In this document: positions 8,668-17,600 of the stretch, one piece after another
Position numbering within the stretch: position 1 is the stretch's first letter
How the letters are laid out: the number at the start of each line of letters is the position of its first letter
NCBI GenBank assembly: GCA_037143795.1
Contig: JBAWXZ010000003.1
Location: 1 to 64,000 of the forward strand
Length of the DNA: 64,000 nucleotides
Source of the DNA: Firm-13 sp037143795
Lineage (GTDB): Bacteria; Bacillota; Clostridia; Saccharofermentanales; Saccharofermentanaceae
Direction of reading: 5' to 3'
Position numbers and translations under genes: made by a program
The notes under the pieces: generated by a model
Databases searched by the model: none
What the model was told of the DNA's origin: nothing
The model's input: only the letters and a program-made list of their open reading frames with translations

Positions 8668-9135
8668 CTATTTACATGGTCCGTCCGTTGAAAACTTCTT
8701 TTCCATCGATATGCGGTCGATGCCTTTGCCATATTCGTCAGTGCGGTGGTCGGTTACAACAAATCCGAGTTTTCTTCCGTATACTTCTATCGCTGCAGTG
8801 TTTGCCGGATCTACGGTCAGCTCGACGGTCTTTATGCCTTCTCCTGCGAGACTGTACATGCTTGCATTAAAAAGATCCGTGCCATACCCTTTGCCGCGCT
8901 GATCTGCGGCTATTGAAATACCCACTGCATATGCTTTTGTATGATCATCCCAATCCTGCATGTATTGGATGCAGCCAAGCACCCGTCCATCTTCTTCCAT
9001 ACAAAAAACCCGTCCATGACGGATCAGGGGTATAAGATCCCACTCACTTAACCCGCCAACACCGAATGCATCGGCCTCCAGCTTTATAATCTGTTCTATT
9101 ATATCCTTCTGATCAGAGGTAACTGCCTTTATCAT
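8668..9135 (-). CDS. GNAT-family N-acetyltransferase
   Basis: A 155-residue single-domain acetyltransferase. The acetyl-CoA-binding motif A is clear (ISIAADQRGKGYGTDLF, about residue 90), with strand and helix motifs resembling RimI. The acceptor cannot be predicted. Its ATG overlaps the stop of the upstream racemase gene by four bases (ATGA), and GGAGGATT serves as ribosome site. The pair is therefore translationally coupled, which hints that the acceptor may be an amino acid or related to the racemase product. Confidence 0.88.
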   Translation of the reverse strand: MIKAVTSDQKDIIEQIIKLEADAFGVGGLSEWDLIPLIRHGRVFCMEEDGRVLGCIQYMQDWDDHTKAYAVGISIAADQRGKGYGTDLFNASMYSLAGEGIKTVELTVDPANTAAIEVYGRKLGFVVTDHRTDEYGKGIDRISMEKKFSTDGPCK

Positions 9136-10214
9136 AATCCTCCTTTTATATACACTTTTTTCACATATTTTGAATTGCTCAGGAATAGAAGGCCCTGATA
9201 ATTCAGTTTGAAGGAGATCTGGCCGCCCACTTTGATATTCTCATCAGCATCCGTGACATCGACGATCAGATGGTCGCTGCTTGCCCCTAATACGTGCATC
9301 TTTGTGTTTAATGGGAAAACGCCTTCTACGTTGACATCCTGCCGGCCGAGGGATACAATCGCGCGCTTGCGCATCCCGTTATCTTCGAAAACCGGTGTAT
9401 TGCCGAATGCATCGTGGCCGAGTTCGCCGATCGGCACAGAAGGTTTGGTTTTTACTTCTATAACTTCCGCGCGCAGCACAAATGCATCCTGATGAAGCCA
9501 GGGAATAATATTATCATGGGTAGTGTCCGTACCCAGAAGGATTCCTTCACCGATACGAAGCTGATTGATCCCTTTCGGCATTTCATTTTCTTCAATCAGC
9601 CGGAGCGAGGACGTGCCCCCTCCGGAGACAATTTCGAGCTTGATTCCGGATCTTTTTTCGATTTCATCTGCAATATCTATCAGCATATTAAGATTGCTCA
9701 TAGTCGGCAGGATTCCGCCGTAGCAGCCCATATTGGTTCCGACGCCTGCAAGGGTCACGCCCTTGAGCATGGAAATCCGCTGGGCCATTACAAATGCATC
9801 CTCGGGAAGAACACCTTCCCGGAGGTCGCCCACATCAACCATCAATACAATTTTGTGCTTTTTGCCCTCTGCGAGTGCCGCATCCGAAAGCCGCCTGATT
9901 ACTGAATACTCGGAATTGACGCTGTAGTCGGTGTAGGCAATTACTTTTTTAACGGCGCTGATTCTTGGTATACGAAGAAGAGTGATGTCCTGCGTAAATC
10001 CTTTTTTTCGTAAGGCCAGGATATTTTCTAGCCGTGAATCAGCCAAAGTCGATATTCCGCCCTGTATCATGGCTTTAACAATACGCGGTTTGGCGGAAAA
10101 CCCTTTGGTAACACCCAGTACTTCTATACCCAGCGGTCTGCACTTCTCGACGATTAGTCTGGAATTGTCCCTGACTTTATCTAAATCTATTTCCAGGAAA
10201 GTTCCTGTTTTCAA
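9132..10214 (-). CDS. PLP-dependent amino-acid racemase (ornithine/alanine racemase family)
   Basis: A 360-residue protein of the alanine-racemase N-terminal-domain superfamily, closest in layout to the ornithine racemase-like group. The PLP lysine is in EVLGVTKGFSAKP (Lys37), and SGGGTSSLRLIEENEMP and NQLRIGEGILLGTD are phosphate-binding and dimer segments of this group. It probably interconverts L- and D-forms of an amino acid; ornithine is the best family guess, not proven. The start is TTG with GGGAGTG upstream; an ATG start is not available nearby. It leads a two-gene minus-strand operon with a GNAT. Confidence 0.85.
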   Translation of the reverse strand: MKTGTFLEIDLDKVRDNSRLIVEKCRPLGIEVLGVTKGFSAKPRIVKAMIQGGISTLADSRLENILALRKKGFTQDITLLRIPRISAVKKVIAYTDYSVNSEYSVIRRLSDAALAEGKKHKIVLMVDVGDLREGVLPEDAFVMAQRISMLKGVTLAGVGTNMGCYGGILPTMSNLNMLIDIADEIEKRSGIKLEIVSGGGTSSLRLIEENEMPKGINQLRIGEGILLGTDTTHDNIIPWLHQDAFVLRAEVIEVKTKPSVPIGELGHDAFGNTPVFEDNGMRKRAIVSLGRQDVNVEGVFPLNTKMHVLGASSDHLIVDVTDADENIKVGGQISFKLNYQGLLFLSNSKYVKKVYIKGGL

Positions 10215-10547
10215 AATAATACACTCCCTATTGCTATAAAAGGCTGATTTCTATCCTTCTGCGTACTGTTCCATTGCAATGCATTCCGGATAAATTACTG
10301 TAAGTTTATTTATATTATATAATTTCCATCCAATGAATGAAACAGAAATACATGCATGTATTATAACTGAACTTTCAGTAAATCAGAAGCTTTACGGCAT
10401 GAGCATCCCTGCTTGTAAAGTATTTGTGTATAGTCTATTGTGATTATGCGGTGAGTAAATGAGAATTGCCGCCGGAAAGCCGGCCTTACGGGTATTGCAA
10501 ACGATCTTCGGGCGCAGTAGAAGATGTTTATGAAAGGCAGGGCGCAG
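10215..10547. promoter_or_regulatory. Divergent intergenic region with a 14-bp palindrome
   Basis: This gap of 333 bases lies between the racemase gene (minus) and the GNAT/radical SAM operon (plus). It is AT-rich around 10300-10365 and contains the perfect palindrome ATACATGCATGTAT (10348-10361), well placed to be an operator for either direction. TATATTATATAAT near 10309-10322 could supply -10 boxes. There is also a small stem CCGCCGGAAAGCCGG near 10468. I see no gene here. Confidence 0.35.
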
Positions 10548-11609
10548 ATGCATGTCGTGACAGCAGACAGCAAACAGCAGAAAAAGGAATATTTAGCCTT
10601 CCGGCATTCGTTATACCGGGGGGATGAGGCCTATGTCTGTACGGGCGAATTTGTTGTGGAAAATTTCCTGTATCAGACCACTTCCTTTGCGAGGGCGTGT
10701 TCCGTAAAGCCGGTAATGGTTCTCGATAAGGGGATTGCGGCGCAGTGCATGCTCATACATCATTCCCGGTTAAACCTGATGCAGGCAGCTTTTTTTGAAG
10801 CATTGCCGGATCAGCAGGCAGCGGTGGATATGCTGCTGCAGTATGTCAAAACCGAAGCCGGACGGATCGGCGTCCCGGAAATCATTGTAGGCCTTAACGG
10901 CCATATCAGCTGCGGCGTCGGGATTTTGACGGAAGGGTTTCACAAGATTTCTTTTGACAGCAACTATAACAAGCCATATTATGCGGATTATTTTGCCGGG
11001 ATGCAAAGAAAAGAGGAATGCAGTACCTACAGGGGCCTGTGTGCGGAATCAATGAAAATGCTGCGTGTCCCCAACACCCGGATCACCGTGCGGCCCATCG
11101 ACCTGAAGCATTACAAGGAAGAAATGGAATTGTTCCGATCCCTGTGTGACCGGACCCTTGGTACAACCAACCTGTATTTTCCGACGGACAAACTACATTT
11201 TTATGAGCTGACCAAAGATATGAAGGCGTTCCTAAAGCCTGAGAATATCCTGTTTGCGCATTGCGGCAATGAGGCAGTCGGATTTCTTTTCTGGCATCCG
11301 GATTTTAATCAGGTGCTTGGCGCGGGAAGGCAGTACAGCCTGCCCGGTATCGGCTGGCGATTCCTGACCGGACAAAAGCGGATTGATACGGTCAAAATCA
11401 ATGCAATCGGTGTTCTTCCGGAGTATCAGGGAGCGGCAACCGTCATGCTGCTTGACCGGATGGCACAGTATATTGGAAACAAATACCGATTCTATGAAAC
11501 CACCTTTGTATGGGACAGCAATGATAAATCTTCGCGTCTGAACCGGCATTTCGTACAGTCCGGCTATAGAAAGTACGCAGTCTATTATGACAGGGTGAAC
11601 CATGGTTGA
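10548..11609 (+). CDS. Acyltransferase-fold protein (YghO-like), first gene of a radical SAM operon
   Basis: A 353-residue protein with N-terminal MHVVTADSKQQKKEYLAFR and a C-terminal half resembling the GNAT fold: KINAIGVLPEYQGAATVMLL looks like the acetyl-CoA loop and DSNDKSSRLNRHFVQSGYR like the final strands. The overall length and layout recall E. coli YghO-type proteins, whose substrate is unknown. The ATG at 10548 is chosen because homologous proteins start near here; the two earlier in-frame ATGs (10524, 10530) cannot be excluded. It overlaps the next gene by eight bases, so the four genes to 15285 form one transcript. Confidence 0.7.
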   Translation: MHVVTADSKQQKKEYLAFRHSLYRGDEAYVCTGEFVVENFLYQTTSFARACSVKPVMVLDKGIAAQCMLIHHSRLNLMQAAFFEALPDQQAAVDMLLQYVKTEAGRIGVPEIIVGLNGHISCGVGILTEGFHKISFDSNYNKPYYADYFAGMQRKEECSTYRGLCAESMKMLRVPNTRITVRPIDLKHYKEEMELFRSLCDRTLGTTNLYFPTDKLHFYELTKDMKAFLKPENILFAHCGNEAVGFLFWHPDFNQVLGAGRQYSLPGIGWRFLTGQKRIDTVKINAIGVLPEYQGAATVMLLDRMAQYIGNKYRFYETTFVWDSNDKSSRLNRHFVQSGYRKYAVYYDRVNHG

Positions 11610-12606
11610 AAAATATTTGCATGCTTCGGATTTGCCGGAGGACTGGGATACTATTGTTGGCGACAACATCTACATGACACGGAAATTTCTGTGCTTTATC
11701 GAGCAGACGGACCATTGCAGCCAGCGGTATTTCCTTATCCGCAGCCAGGGCGGGGAGATTGATACTGTATTCATGACCTACATACGCAGGCGGTATAATC
11801 TTGCGATGTTTACGAAGTATCCGTTGTTTGTAAAAATGACATTTGTGTATCTGCCGATGTCGGTTACACGGCCCGGCTTTATTTTCAGGAATCTCGCAGG
11901 CGAAGCGCTGGAATATATTAAATCAATAAAAGGATATAAGATTATACTAAATCTACGCGAAACTGATTTGGATGGTTCTGAAGATTTTGCCAGAGGCCTG
12001 ACCTGTCCGAAATGTATTTTGCGGATCCGATGGAACAGTTTTGAAGAGTATATGCAAAATCTGCGCAGTAACTACCGGCATCGTTATAAGAAGGCGCTGC
12101 GGATGTCGGAATCGCTGCGGTTCCGGTTTTTATCAGACGGGAGCGCTTTCACCGATGAAATGTATGGCCTGTACCTGCAGGTTTACAATCACTCCTCATT
12201 GAAAATCGAAAAGTTATCAAAGCGGTTTTTTGAAGGGCCGTTTTTCAGGATTTTTGTGATGGAAGACAGGGAGGGACCGCAGGGGTTTGTCCAGCTCATT
12301 GAAAACGGGGATGAACTGATTTTTGAATTTACCGGATTCAACTATGCAGCCAATCAGACATATGACACTTACATGCGGATGCTTCTGGAAATTGTGCGGT
12401 ATGGAATAGAGCATGGTTTCAAAACCATTGATTTCGGACAAACGGCAGACGACACCAAGCTGAAAATCGGATGCACATATACTTACCTGTATGCTTATCT
12501 TCATCATTCCAACCGGCTGATGAACAGCATCTGCAGGCGTCTTGCCCCGTATCTGGAATACCGGCCGCTGACGACACCTTTTCAGGTTTTCAAGGAGAAC
12601 AAATGA
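11602..12606 (+). CDS. FemAB/BioF2-like acyltransferase
   Basis: A 334-residue protein with the double-GNAT arrangement of the Acetyltransf_6 (BioF2-like)/FemAB superfamily. Typical segments are YMQNLRSNYRHRYKKALRM (about 152-170), the glycan- or CoA-contact region RIFVMEDREGPQGFVQLI and YGIEHGFKTIDFGQTADDTK. Family members transfer amino-acyl or acyl groups in cell-wall, lipid or secondary metabolism. No membrane segment is obvious. It overlaps both neighbours (eight bases before, ATGA after), so production is tightly coupled to the radical SAM enzyme that follows. Confidence 0.75.
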   Translation: MVEKYLHASDLPEDWDTIVGDNIYMTRKFLCFIEQTDHCSQRYFLIRSQGGEIDTVFMTYIRRRYNLAMFTKYPLFVKMTFVYLPMSVTRPGFIFRNLAGEALEYIKSIKGYKIILNLRETDLDGSEDFARGLTCPKCILRIRWNSFEEYMQNLRSNYRHRYKKALRMSESLRFRFLSDGSAFTDEMYGLYLQVYNHSSLKIEKLSKRFFEGPFFRIFVMEDREGPQGFVQLIENGDELIFEFTGFNYAANQTYDTYMRMLLEIVRYGIEHGFKTIDFGQTADDTKLKIGCTYTYLYAYLHHSNRLMNSICRRLAPYLEYRPLTTPFQVFKENK

Positions 12607-13952
12607 ATATTTTACTTGTGAGGCCCTGCCCCGACAGGCGTTCGATCAATTTACAGAGCTTTATGATCTGTGAGCCGCTCGAGCTTGAGTATGCGGCGGC
12701 ACATCTTATGTCACTTGGCCATACGGTTACGCTCATTGATATGATCCTTGAGAAAAAGGGACTTCCGTATTTCCTAAAACAGGAAGCATACGATATGGTG
12801 TGCTTTACCGCGTATATAAATCATGTGCAGGTCGTAAAGAAGTATGCAGCGATTGTAAGAAAATACCTTCCCCGTGCCGTCACCGCAGTCGGCGGTGTGC
12901 ATGCGGAAGTAGTGCCTGTGGACTTTGCCGACAGCAGTATCGATTATATCCTTCGGGCAAACGGTGTGGAAACACTGGGCGAAATTGCCGGCGGCATGTC
13001 AAAAACAGAATGCCGTGCGCTGCCGGGTGTCTATCAGCCTGATAAACAAAAACCTAAAGCCACCCATCCGGAACGGCTTTTCCCCGACCGGGAAATCACC
13101 GCCCGATACCGCGGTTCCTATAACTACATGTACCACGACAATTGCGCAACGCTGAAGACCTCCTATGGATGCGGGTATTCCTGCAAATTTTGTTTCTGTA
13201 CGCAGATATGTGACTATGCTGCCAGGGACCTCGACGCAGTAATGGATGAGATGATGACGATAAAGGAAGAAAATGTTTTTATCGTGGATGATAATTTTCT
13301 CGCAAACACGAAAAGGATCCGGCAGTTCTGCGAAAAACTCGATGAGCGCCATATAAGTAAAAAGTATATTGCTTTCGGGCGCGCTGATTTTATTGTAGAG
13401 AACCCTGAAATAATCGCGCTGCTTGCCGGCCATGGATTTGAAGCCTTATTTGTCGGGCTCGAATCCTTCAAGGCGGATGACCTGCATGACCTCAACAAGA
13501 AGACTTCGGTTGAGCAGAATATCAATGCCGTCCGGGTTCTGGAACACGCAGGAATACAGTGTTACAGCGGCCTGATTGTAAGTGAGGACTGGCGGAAATC
13601 GGATTTCGAGGCCCTTATCCGGCACCTGAACAGCTTTGAACACCCTATGGTGAACATCCAGCCCCTTACACCGATGCCGGGCACACCCCTTTATTCCGAT
13701 TATCCGGGTGTTATCACGTTGCCGCGCACACGGTCTGAGCGCTGGGATATGGCGCATCTTGCGTTCCGCCCGCTCTATTTGTCGCCGCGTGCCTATTATT
13801 ATCATATTTTACGGACGTACTTCAAAACCAGCGCAAGTGCAAAGCAGCGCAAATACTTAAAGGAACAATACGGACCGGCAGTATACAGGCGAGTCAGAAG
13901 AGGCGCGGCCAAAATCACATGGCAGTATATCAGACTGATAATCAGGCCCTGA
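12603..13952 (+). CDS. B12-binding-type radical SAM protein (first of pair)
   Basis: A 449-residue protein with an N-terminal cobalamin-binding-type Rossmann domain (about 1-150; VGGVHAEVVP is the typical loop) and a radical SAM barrel with SYGCGYSCKFCF (CxxxCxxC, about Cys190, Cys194, Cys197). Such enzymes use a [4Fe-4S] cluster and S-adenosylmethionine to make radicals, often for methylation or C-C bond chemistry on unreactive carbons. The classical DxHxxG cobalamin motif is not evident, so B12 use is uncertain. Start is ATG at 12603, inside the ATGA overlap with the preceding gene. The ribosome site is CAAGGAG. Confidence 0.88.
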   Translation: MNILLVRPCPDRRSINLQSFMICEPLELEYAAAHLMSLGHTVTLIDMILEKKGLPYFLKQEAYDMVCFTAYINHVQVVKKYAAIVRKYLPRAVTAVGGVHAEVVPVDFADSSIDYILRANGVETLGEIAGGMSKTECRALPGVYQPDKQKPKATHPERLFPDREITARYRGSYNYMYHDNCATLKTSYGCGYSCKFCFCTQICDYAARDLDAVMDEMMTIKEENVFIVDDNFLANTKRIRQFCEKLDERHISKKYIAFGRADFIVENPEIIALLAGHGFEALFVGLESFKADDLHDLNKKTSVEQNINAVRVLEHAGIQCYSGLIVSEDWRKSDFEALIRHLNSFEHPMVNIQPLTPMPGTPLYSDYPGVITLPRTRSERWDMAHLAFRPLYLSPRAYYYHILRTYFKTSASAKQRKYLKEQYGPAVYRRVRRGAAKITWQYIRLIIRP

Positions 13953-13965
13953 AAAGGAGAAGACG

Positions 13966-15285
13966 ATGAACAAAAAATTTCTGTTTATTCAGCCGACTAT
14001 CTACGACGACGACGGCATACCCGTCAAAAAGAGCAAGCTGTATTTTGTAGGTCTTGCCTTTCCGCTTCTTGCGGCTATGCTGCCGGAGGGGTGGACCGCT
14101 GATCTGTGCATAGAAACAATAGAGGAGATCCCTTACGATACGGATGCCGGTGTCATTGGCATCGGAGGCATGGGGCATGCGGCTAATCGTGCGAAGGATA
14201 TTGCAGCAGAGTTTAAAAAACGCGGGAAAATTGTGATTATGGGCGGGCCGATGGTCAGCCTTGTACCGGACCTGGCAAAGAAGTACTGTGACAGCGTGAT
14301 GATCGGGGATGCCGAAAACGCGATCGCGAAAATTTGCAGGGATATCGAAAACGGTGAGCTTAAACCTTTTTACAGGGAGCCGCTGGAGACCCTGAGTACC
14401 CCGCTGCCCCGGTACGACCTTGTCATAAACAAGCGGATCGGAGATTTCCTGCCGGTCCAGGCAGGCCGCGGCTGCCCGAACAGCTGCAAATTCTGTTCCA
14501 TATATTGCCTGTACCGGAACAAATACCTGAAGCGCCCAGTCGGCGAGGTTATCCGCGACATCAAATATATCAAGGAGCTTGGCTTCAATAAATTCCTGCT
14601 GATTGATGACAATATTGTCGCCGATGCCGCGTATATGAAAGAGCTGTGCCTTCAGATCAAGCCTCTCAGGATGAAATGGATGTCGCAGTGTGCGATCCAG
14701 ATTGCGGATAATCCGGAGCTTCTGCGGATTGTGGCGGAAAGCGGCTGCTATGTATTAAGCTTCGGGCTTGAAAGCATCAGCCCGGAGGCGCTGAAATCCG
14801 TCAACAAGGAATGGTGCAATCCGGATGACTATGCCCGGATTTTGAAAACCGTAACCGATGCGGGAATAGAGATTGCAAGTGAAATGATCGTCGGGATGGA
14901 AACAGACACCCGTGAATCACTTGCCCGAACCGTCGGATTTGTTCGTCACAGCAATATTGTCGCACCAAAATTCTATTGCCTTACACCAATACCCGGTACG
15001 GACCTGTACAAGGAACTGAAAGAAAAAAACGTCATAACGGATGATGATGTCCTGAAGTACAGGCCGTCAATATCTGTAATTAACACTCCCAATATGACAG
15101 CCGCCCAAACCACGGAAATGTTCTGGGAAATCTATAACAGGCTGTACAGTATCCCGGTGATCCTGAGGCGGACTCTTTTTAATAAGCGCATGTTGAAACG
15201 ACCCGGCCTGACACTGTTTTTCCTGATGGTCAACATGGTGTACCGGTCCCAGATCAGGCGCAAAATCTCGCCGAACATCTTATAG
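13966..15285 (+). CDS. B12-binding-type radical SAM protein (second of pair)
   Basis: A 439-residue relative of its upstream neighbour. It has an N-terminal B12-type domain (GIGGMGHAANRAKDIAAEF, IMGGPMVSLVP) and a radical SAM motif GCPNSCKFCSIYC (about Cys170, Cys174, Cys177). The C-terminal part has ESISPEALKSVNKEW and TPIPGTDLYKEL, as in methylthiotransferase/HpnJ-like enzymes. It begins 13 bases after the preceding stop with AAAGGAG. Two different radical SAM enzymes of this type in tandem suggest successive modifications of the same product. The substrate is unknown. Confidence 0.88.
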   Translation: MNKKFLFIQPTIYDDDGIPVKKSKLYFVGLAFPLLAAMLPEGWTADLCIETIEEIPYDTDAGVIGIGGMGHAANRAKDIAAEFKKRGKIVIMGGPMVSLVPDLAKKYCDSVMIGDAENAIAKICRDIENGELKPFYREPLETLSTPLPRYDLVINKRIGDFLPVQAGRGCPNSCKFCSIYCLYRNKYLKRPVGEVIRDIKYIKELGFNKFLLIDDNIVADAAYMKELCLQIKPLRMKWMSQCAIQIADNPELLRIVAESGCYVLSFGLESISPEALKSVNKEWCNPDDYARILKTVTDAGIEIASEMIVGMETDTRESLARTVGFVRHSNIVAPKFYCLTPIPGTDLYKELKEKNVITDDDVLKYRPSISVINTPNMTAAQTTEMFWEIYNRLYSIPVILRRTLFNKRMLKRPGLTLFFLMVNMVYRSQIRRKISPNIL

Positions 15286-15360
15286 AAGATGATTTTGCAT
15301 TAATATTGCTGTAGTATATATAAGCATATCATGTATAGAAACAATGATGGAGGAACAGCA

Positions 15361-16251
15361 ATGGGTTTATCAGTTATTAATTTAAGTAAGACTTTTGAGA
15401 CAAAGAAGGCTGTTGACCGGATTAGTTTTGAAATGAATGAACCGGGCGTATTCGGACTTATCGGAACGAACGGCGCCGGTAAAACAACAACAATCCGCAT
15501 GATTCTCGGCATCATCCGCATGGATGAAGGAACCGCTGCCTGGAATAACGCCCCGATTTCCCGGGAGACAATGAGTTTTGGATATATGCCGGAAGAACGC
15601 GGAATTTACACGAAGAGTAAAGTGTTTGACCAGCTTGTCTATTTTGGAATGCTCAGGGGCATGAACAAGACGGATGCGAGGAATTCGACATCCAGATGGA
15701 TGGATCGCTTAGGCGTCACCGAATATAAGGATATGATTGCCGAGAAGGTCTCCAAAGGAAATCAGCAGAAGATTCAGTTGATTGCGGCGCTGATCCATAA
15801 TCCGGAATTGATTATTCTCGATGAACCGTTCAGCGGACTCGATCCGGTCAACACGGAAATGATGAGCAATCTTATTTCCGAACTGGTTGAGGAGAAGAAG
15901 TATATTGTCATGAGCAGCCACCAGATGCCGACAGTGGAAGAGTTCTGCGAGGAGCTCGTCATGCTTCATAACGGGAAAACAATTCTTCAGGGCAATCTCA
16001 GGAAAATCAAAGCCGCATACGGGCATACCAACCTTGCCGTCCGTACAGCCCGGGACATTTCCGCGCTGGCCAAGGAGAGCGGAATGTCCGTAATTACGCA
16101 GCACGCGGATGAAGTGGAGTACAGTATTACCGGTGATGATATGGCGGCTGCGTTTCTCTCCCGGCTGGTCGGAGCAGGAATTTATCCGATTAAATATGAG
16201 ATCAGGGAACCATCCCTTCATGAAATTTTCATTGAAAAGGCGGGTGAGTAA
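15361..16251 (+). CDS. ABC transporter ATP-binding protein
   Basis: A 296-residue ATPase of the NatA/drug-export type. Walker A is GTNGAGKTT (about 37-45), the signature is VSKGNQQK, Walker B is LIILDEPFSGLDP and the H-loop lies in VMSSHQMPTVEEF. A C-terminal domain of about 80 residues follows the ATPase core. The ATG at 15361 follows GGAGG with six bases of spacing. It lies 75 bases after the radical SAM genes, without a terminator between, and two bases before its permease. It may export the product of the upstream enzymes, which is inference from order only. Confidence 0.93.
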   Translation: MGLSVINLSKTFETKKAVDRISFEMNEPGVFGLIGTNGAGKTTTIRMILGIIRMDEGTAAWNNAPISRETMSFGYMPEERGIYTKSKVFDQLVYFGMLRGMNKTDARNSTSRWMDRLGVTEYKDMIAEKVSKGNQQKIQLIAALIHNPELIILDEPFSGLDPVNTEMMSNLISELVEEKKYIVMSSHQMPTVEEFCEELVMLHNGKTILQGNLRKIKAAYGHTNLAVRTARDISALAKESGMSVITQHADEVEYSITGDDMAAAFLSRLVGAGIYPIKYEIREPSLHEIFIEKAGE

Positions 16252-16253
16252 GT

Positions 16254-17486
16254 ATGAAGCAGATAATGACAGTATTTGGATTTACTTTCCGTGAGGCGGT
16301 TAAGAAGAAGGCATTTATTATTTCAACTATACTCATTCTGGTTATAGTACTCGTGTTATGCAGTCTGCCGCAATTGATCAGTGCTTTTTCAGAGAAAAGC
16401 ACATCGGATGTAAAAGGGAATACATGCTATTATGTGGACGATGCCAGGCTTGTAGACTGTGCTGCCGCAGCTCTGGCTGCAAAGTATACGGATACGGAAA
16501 TTGTACCCGGGGAATCCTCCAAAATCGAAGAGTACAAGGCGGAGATTAAGGAGAATTCCAAAAAATCCATGATCGTAATTACAGAAGCCGGCGGAGCACC
16601 GCTCATTACGCTTACGACAAAGACGTTCATGTCTTCCATGGATGCGAAGTCCGTCTCGGAACTCCTGAGTCCGCTGTACATTTCGAAGACCCTGGAGGCC
16701 AGGGGGATTGACGGGCAGACAATCGCTTTTTCCCAATCTGAAATTCCATACCAGGCGCAGATTGCCGGCAGTATGGATGCGAGCGGTTACGGCCTTGGCA
16801 TTTTGCTTCTGATGATCATGTATTTTTCCATTTACTATTATGGCTACGGGGTATCGATGTCGGTTGCAACCGAAAAAACGACACGTGTCATGGAGACGCT
16901 TATCGTGTCAGCTAAACCGTCGCATATCCTGATCGGAAAATGCCTCGCGATGGGAAGTCTCGGACTTATGCAGTTTTCCATGTTCCTCGGGGTGGGTGTC
17001 ATAGGATACAAGCTGATGATCCCGGCAGATTTCACACTGATGGGAATGCCGCTCAGTTTGTCTGCCTTCACCCTTCAGTCGGGCCTCCTGATCCTTGTAT
17101 ACTTTATACTCGGCTATTCGCTCTATGCTTTAATGAACGCAGTATGCGGCGCCCTCGTCAATAAGATAGAAGATTTGAATTCCGCCATGCTGCCGGTCAT
17201 GTTTATATCAATGATTTCATTCTATGCCGGTTACATTGCCGCCCTTACCGATACCAGCGTCGTTTTCCAGAGAATTACCATGTATCTTCCTTTCTCTTCG
17301 CCGTTCATCGTCCCGTTCAAATTACTCAACAGTGATATTTCCGCCATGGATGTTGGGACCTCGATATCAGCCCTAATTGCAGCCGTGGCAGTTGTAGGAA
17401 TGATCTCGATAAAGATCTACACGGCGTCCGTTTTGCACTATGGCAAAAAAATGAAGCTGTTTGACCTGTATAAGTCGAAGATTTAA
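16254..17486 (+). CDS. ABC-2 type permease (NatB-like)
   Basis: A 410-residue membrane protein. One N-terminal membrane helix (about 17-40) is followed by a large extracytoplasmic domain (about 45-170). Five or six C-terminal helices follow, with the cytoplasmic loop SVATEKTTRVMETLIVSAKP typical of NatB/ABC-2 exporters. Its start lies two bases after the ATPase stop and is coupled to it. Sodium or drug efflux is the family's known role; the substrate here is unknown. Confidence 0.92.
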   Translation: MKQIMTVFGFTFREAVKKKAFIISTILILVIVLVLCSLPQLISAFSEKSTSDVKGNTCYYVDDARLVDCAAAALAAKYTDTEIVPGESSKIEEYKAEIKENSKKSMIVITEAGGAPLITLTTKTFMSSMDAKSVSELLSPLYISKTLEARGIDGQTIAFSQSEIPYQAQIAGSMDASGYGLGILLLMIMYFSIYYYGYGVSMSVATEKTTRVMETLIVSAKPSHILIGKCLAMGSLGLMQFSMFLGVGVIGYKLMIPADFTLMGMPLSLSAFTLQSGLLILVYFILGYSLYALMNAVCGALVNKIEDLNSAMLPVMFISMISFYAGYIAALTDTSVVFQRITMYLPFSSPFIVPFKLLNSDISAMDVGTSISALIAAVAVVGMISIKIYTASVLHYGKKMKLFDLYKSKI

Positions 17487-17507
17487 GTGAATCCGGTTTT
17501 CCATTTA

Positions 17508-17516
17508 TGATATAAT
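17508..17516 (+). promoter_or_regulatory. Extended -10 promoter for serC-serA
   Basis: TGATATAAT is an extended -10 element with a consensus TATAAT (17511-17516). It lies about 85 bases before the serC ATG and just downstream of the ABC permease stop. The -35 is weak, as is common with a TGn extension. The leader is A-rich and I see no riboswitch or T-box in it. Confidence 0.55.
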
Positions 17517-17600
17517 TCTGTTTAAATCAAAGAAAAAGTATCATTTCCGGGTGCATCAGAGAAAAAGACATAAATAACAGAAAACAGGGGAGTAGATGAA

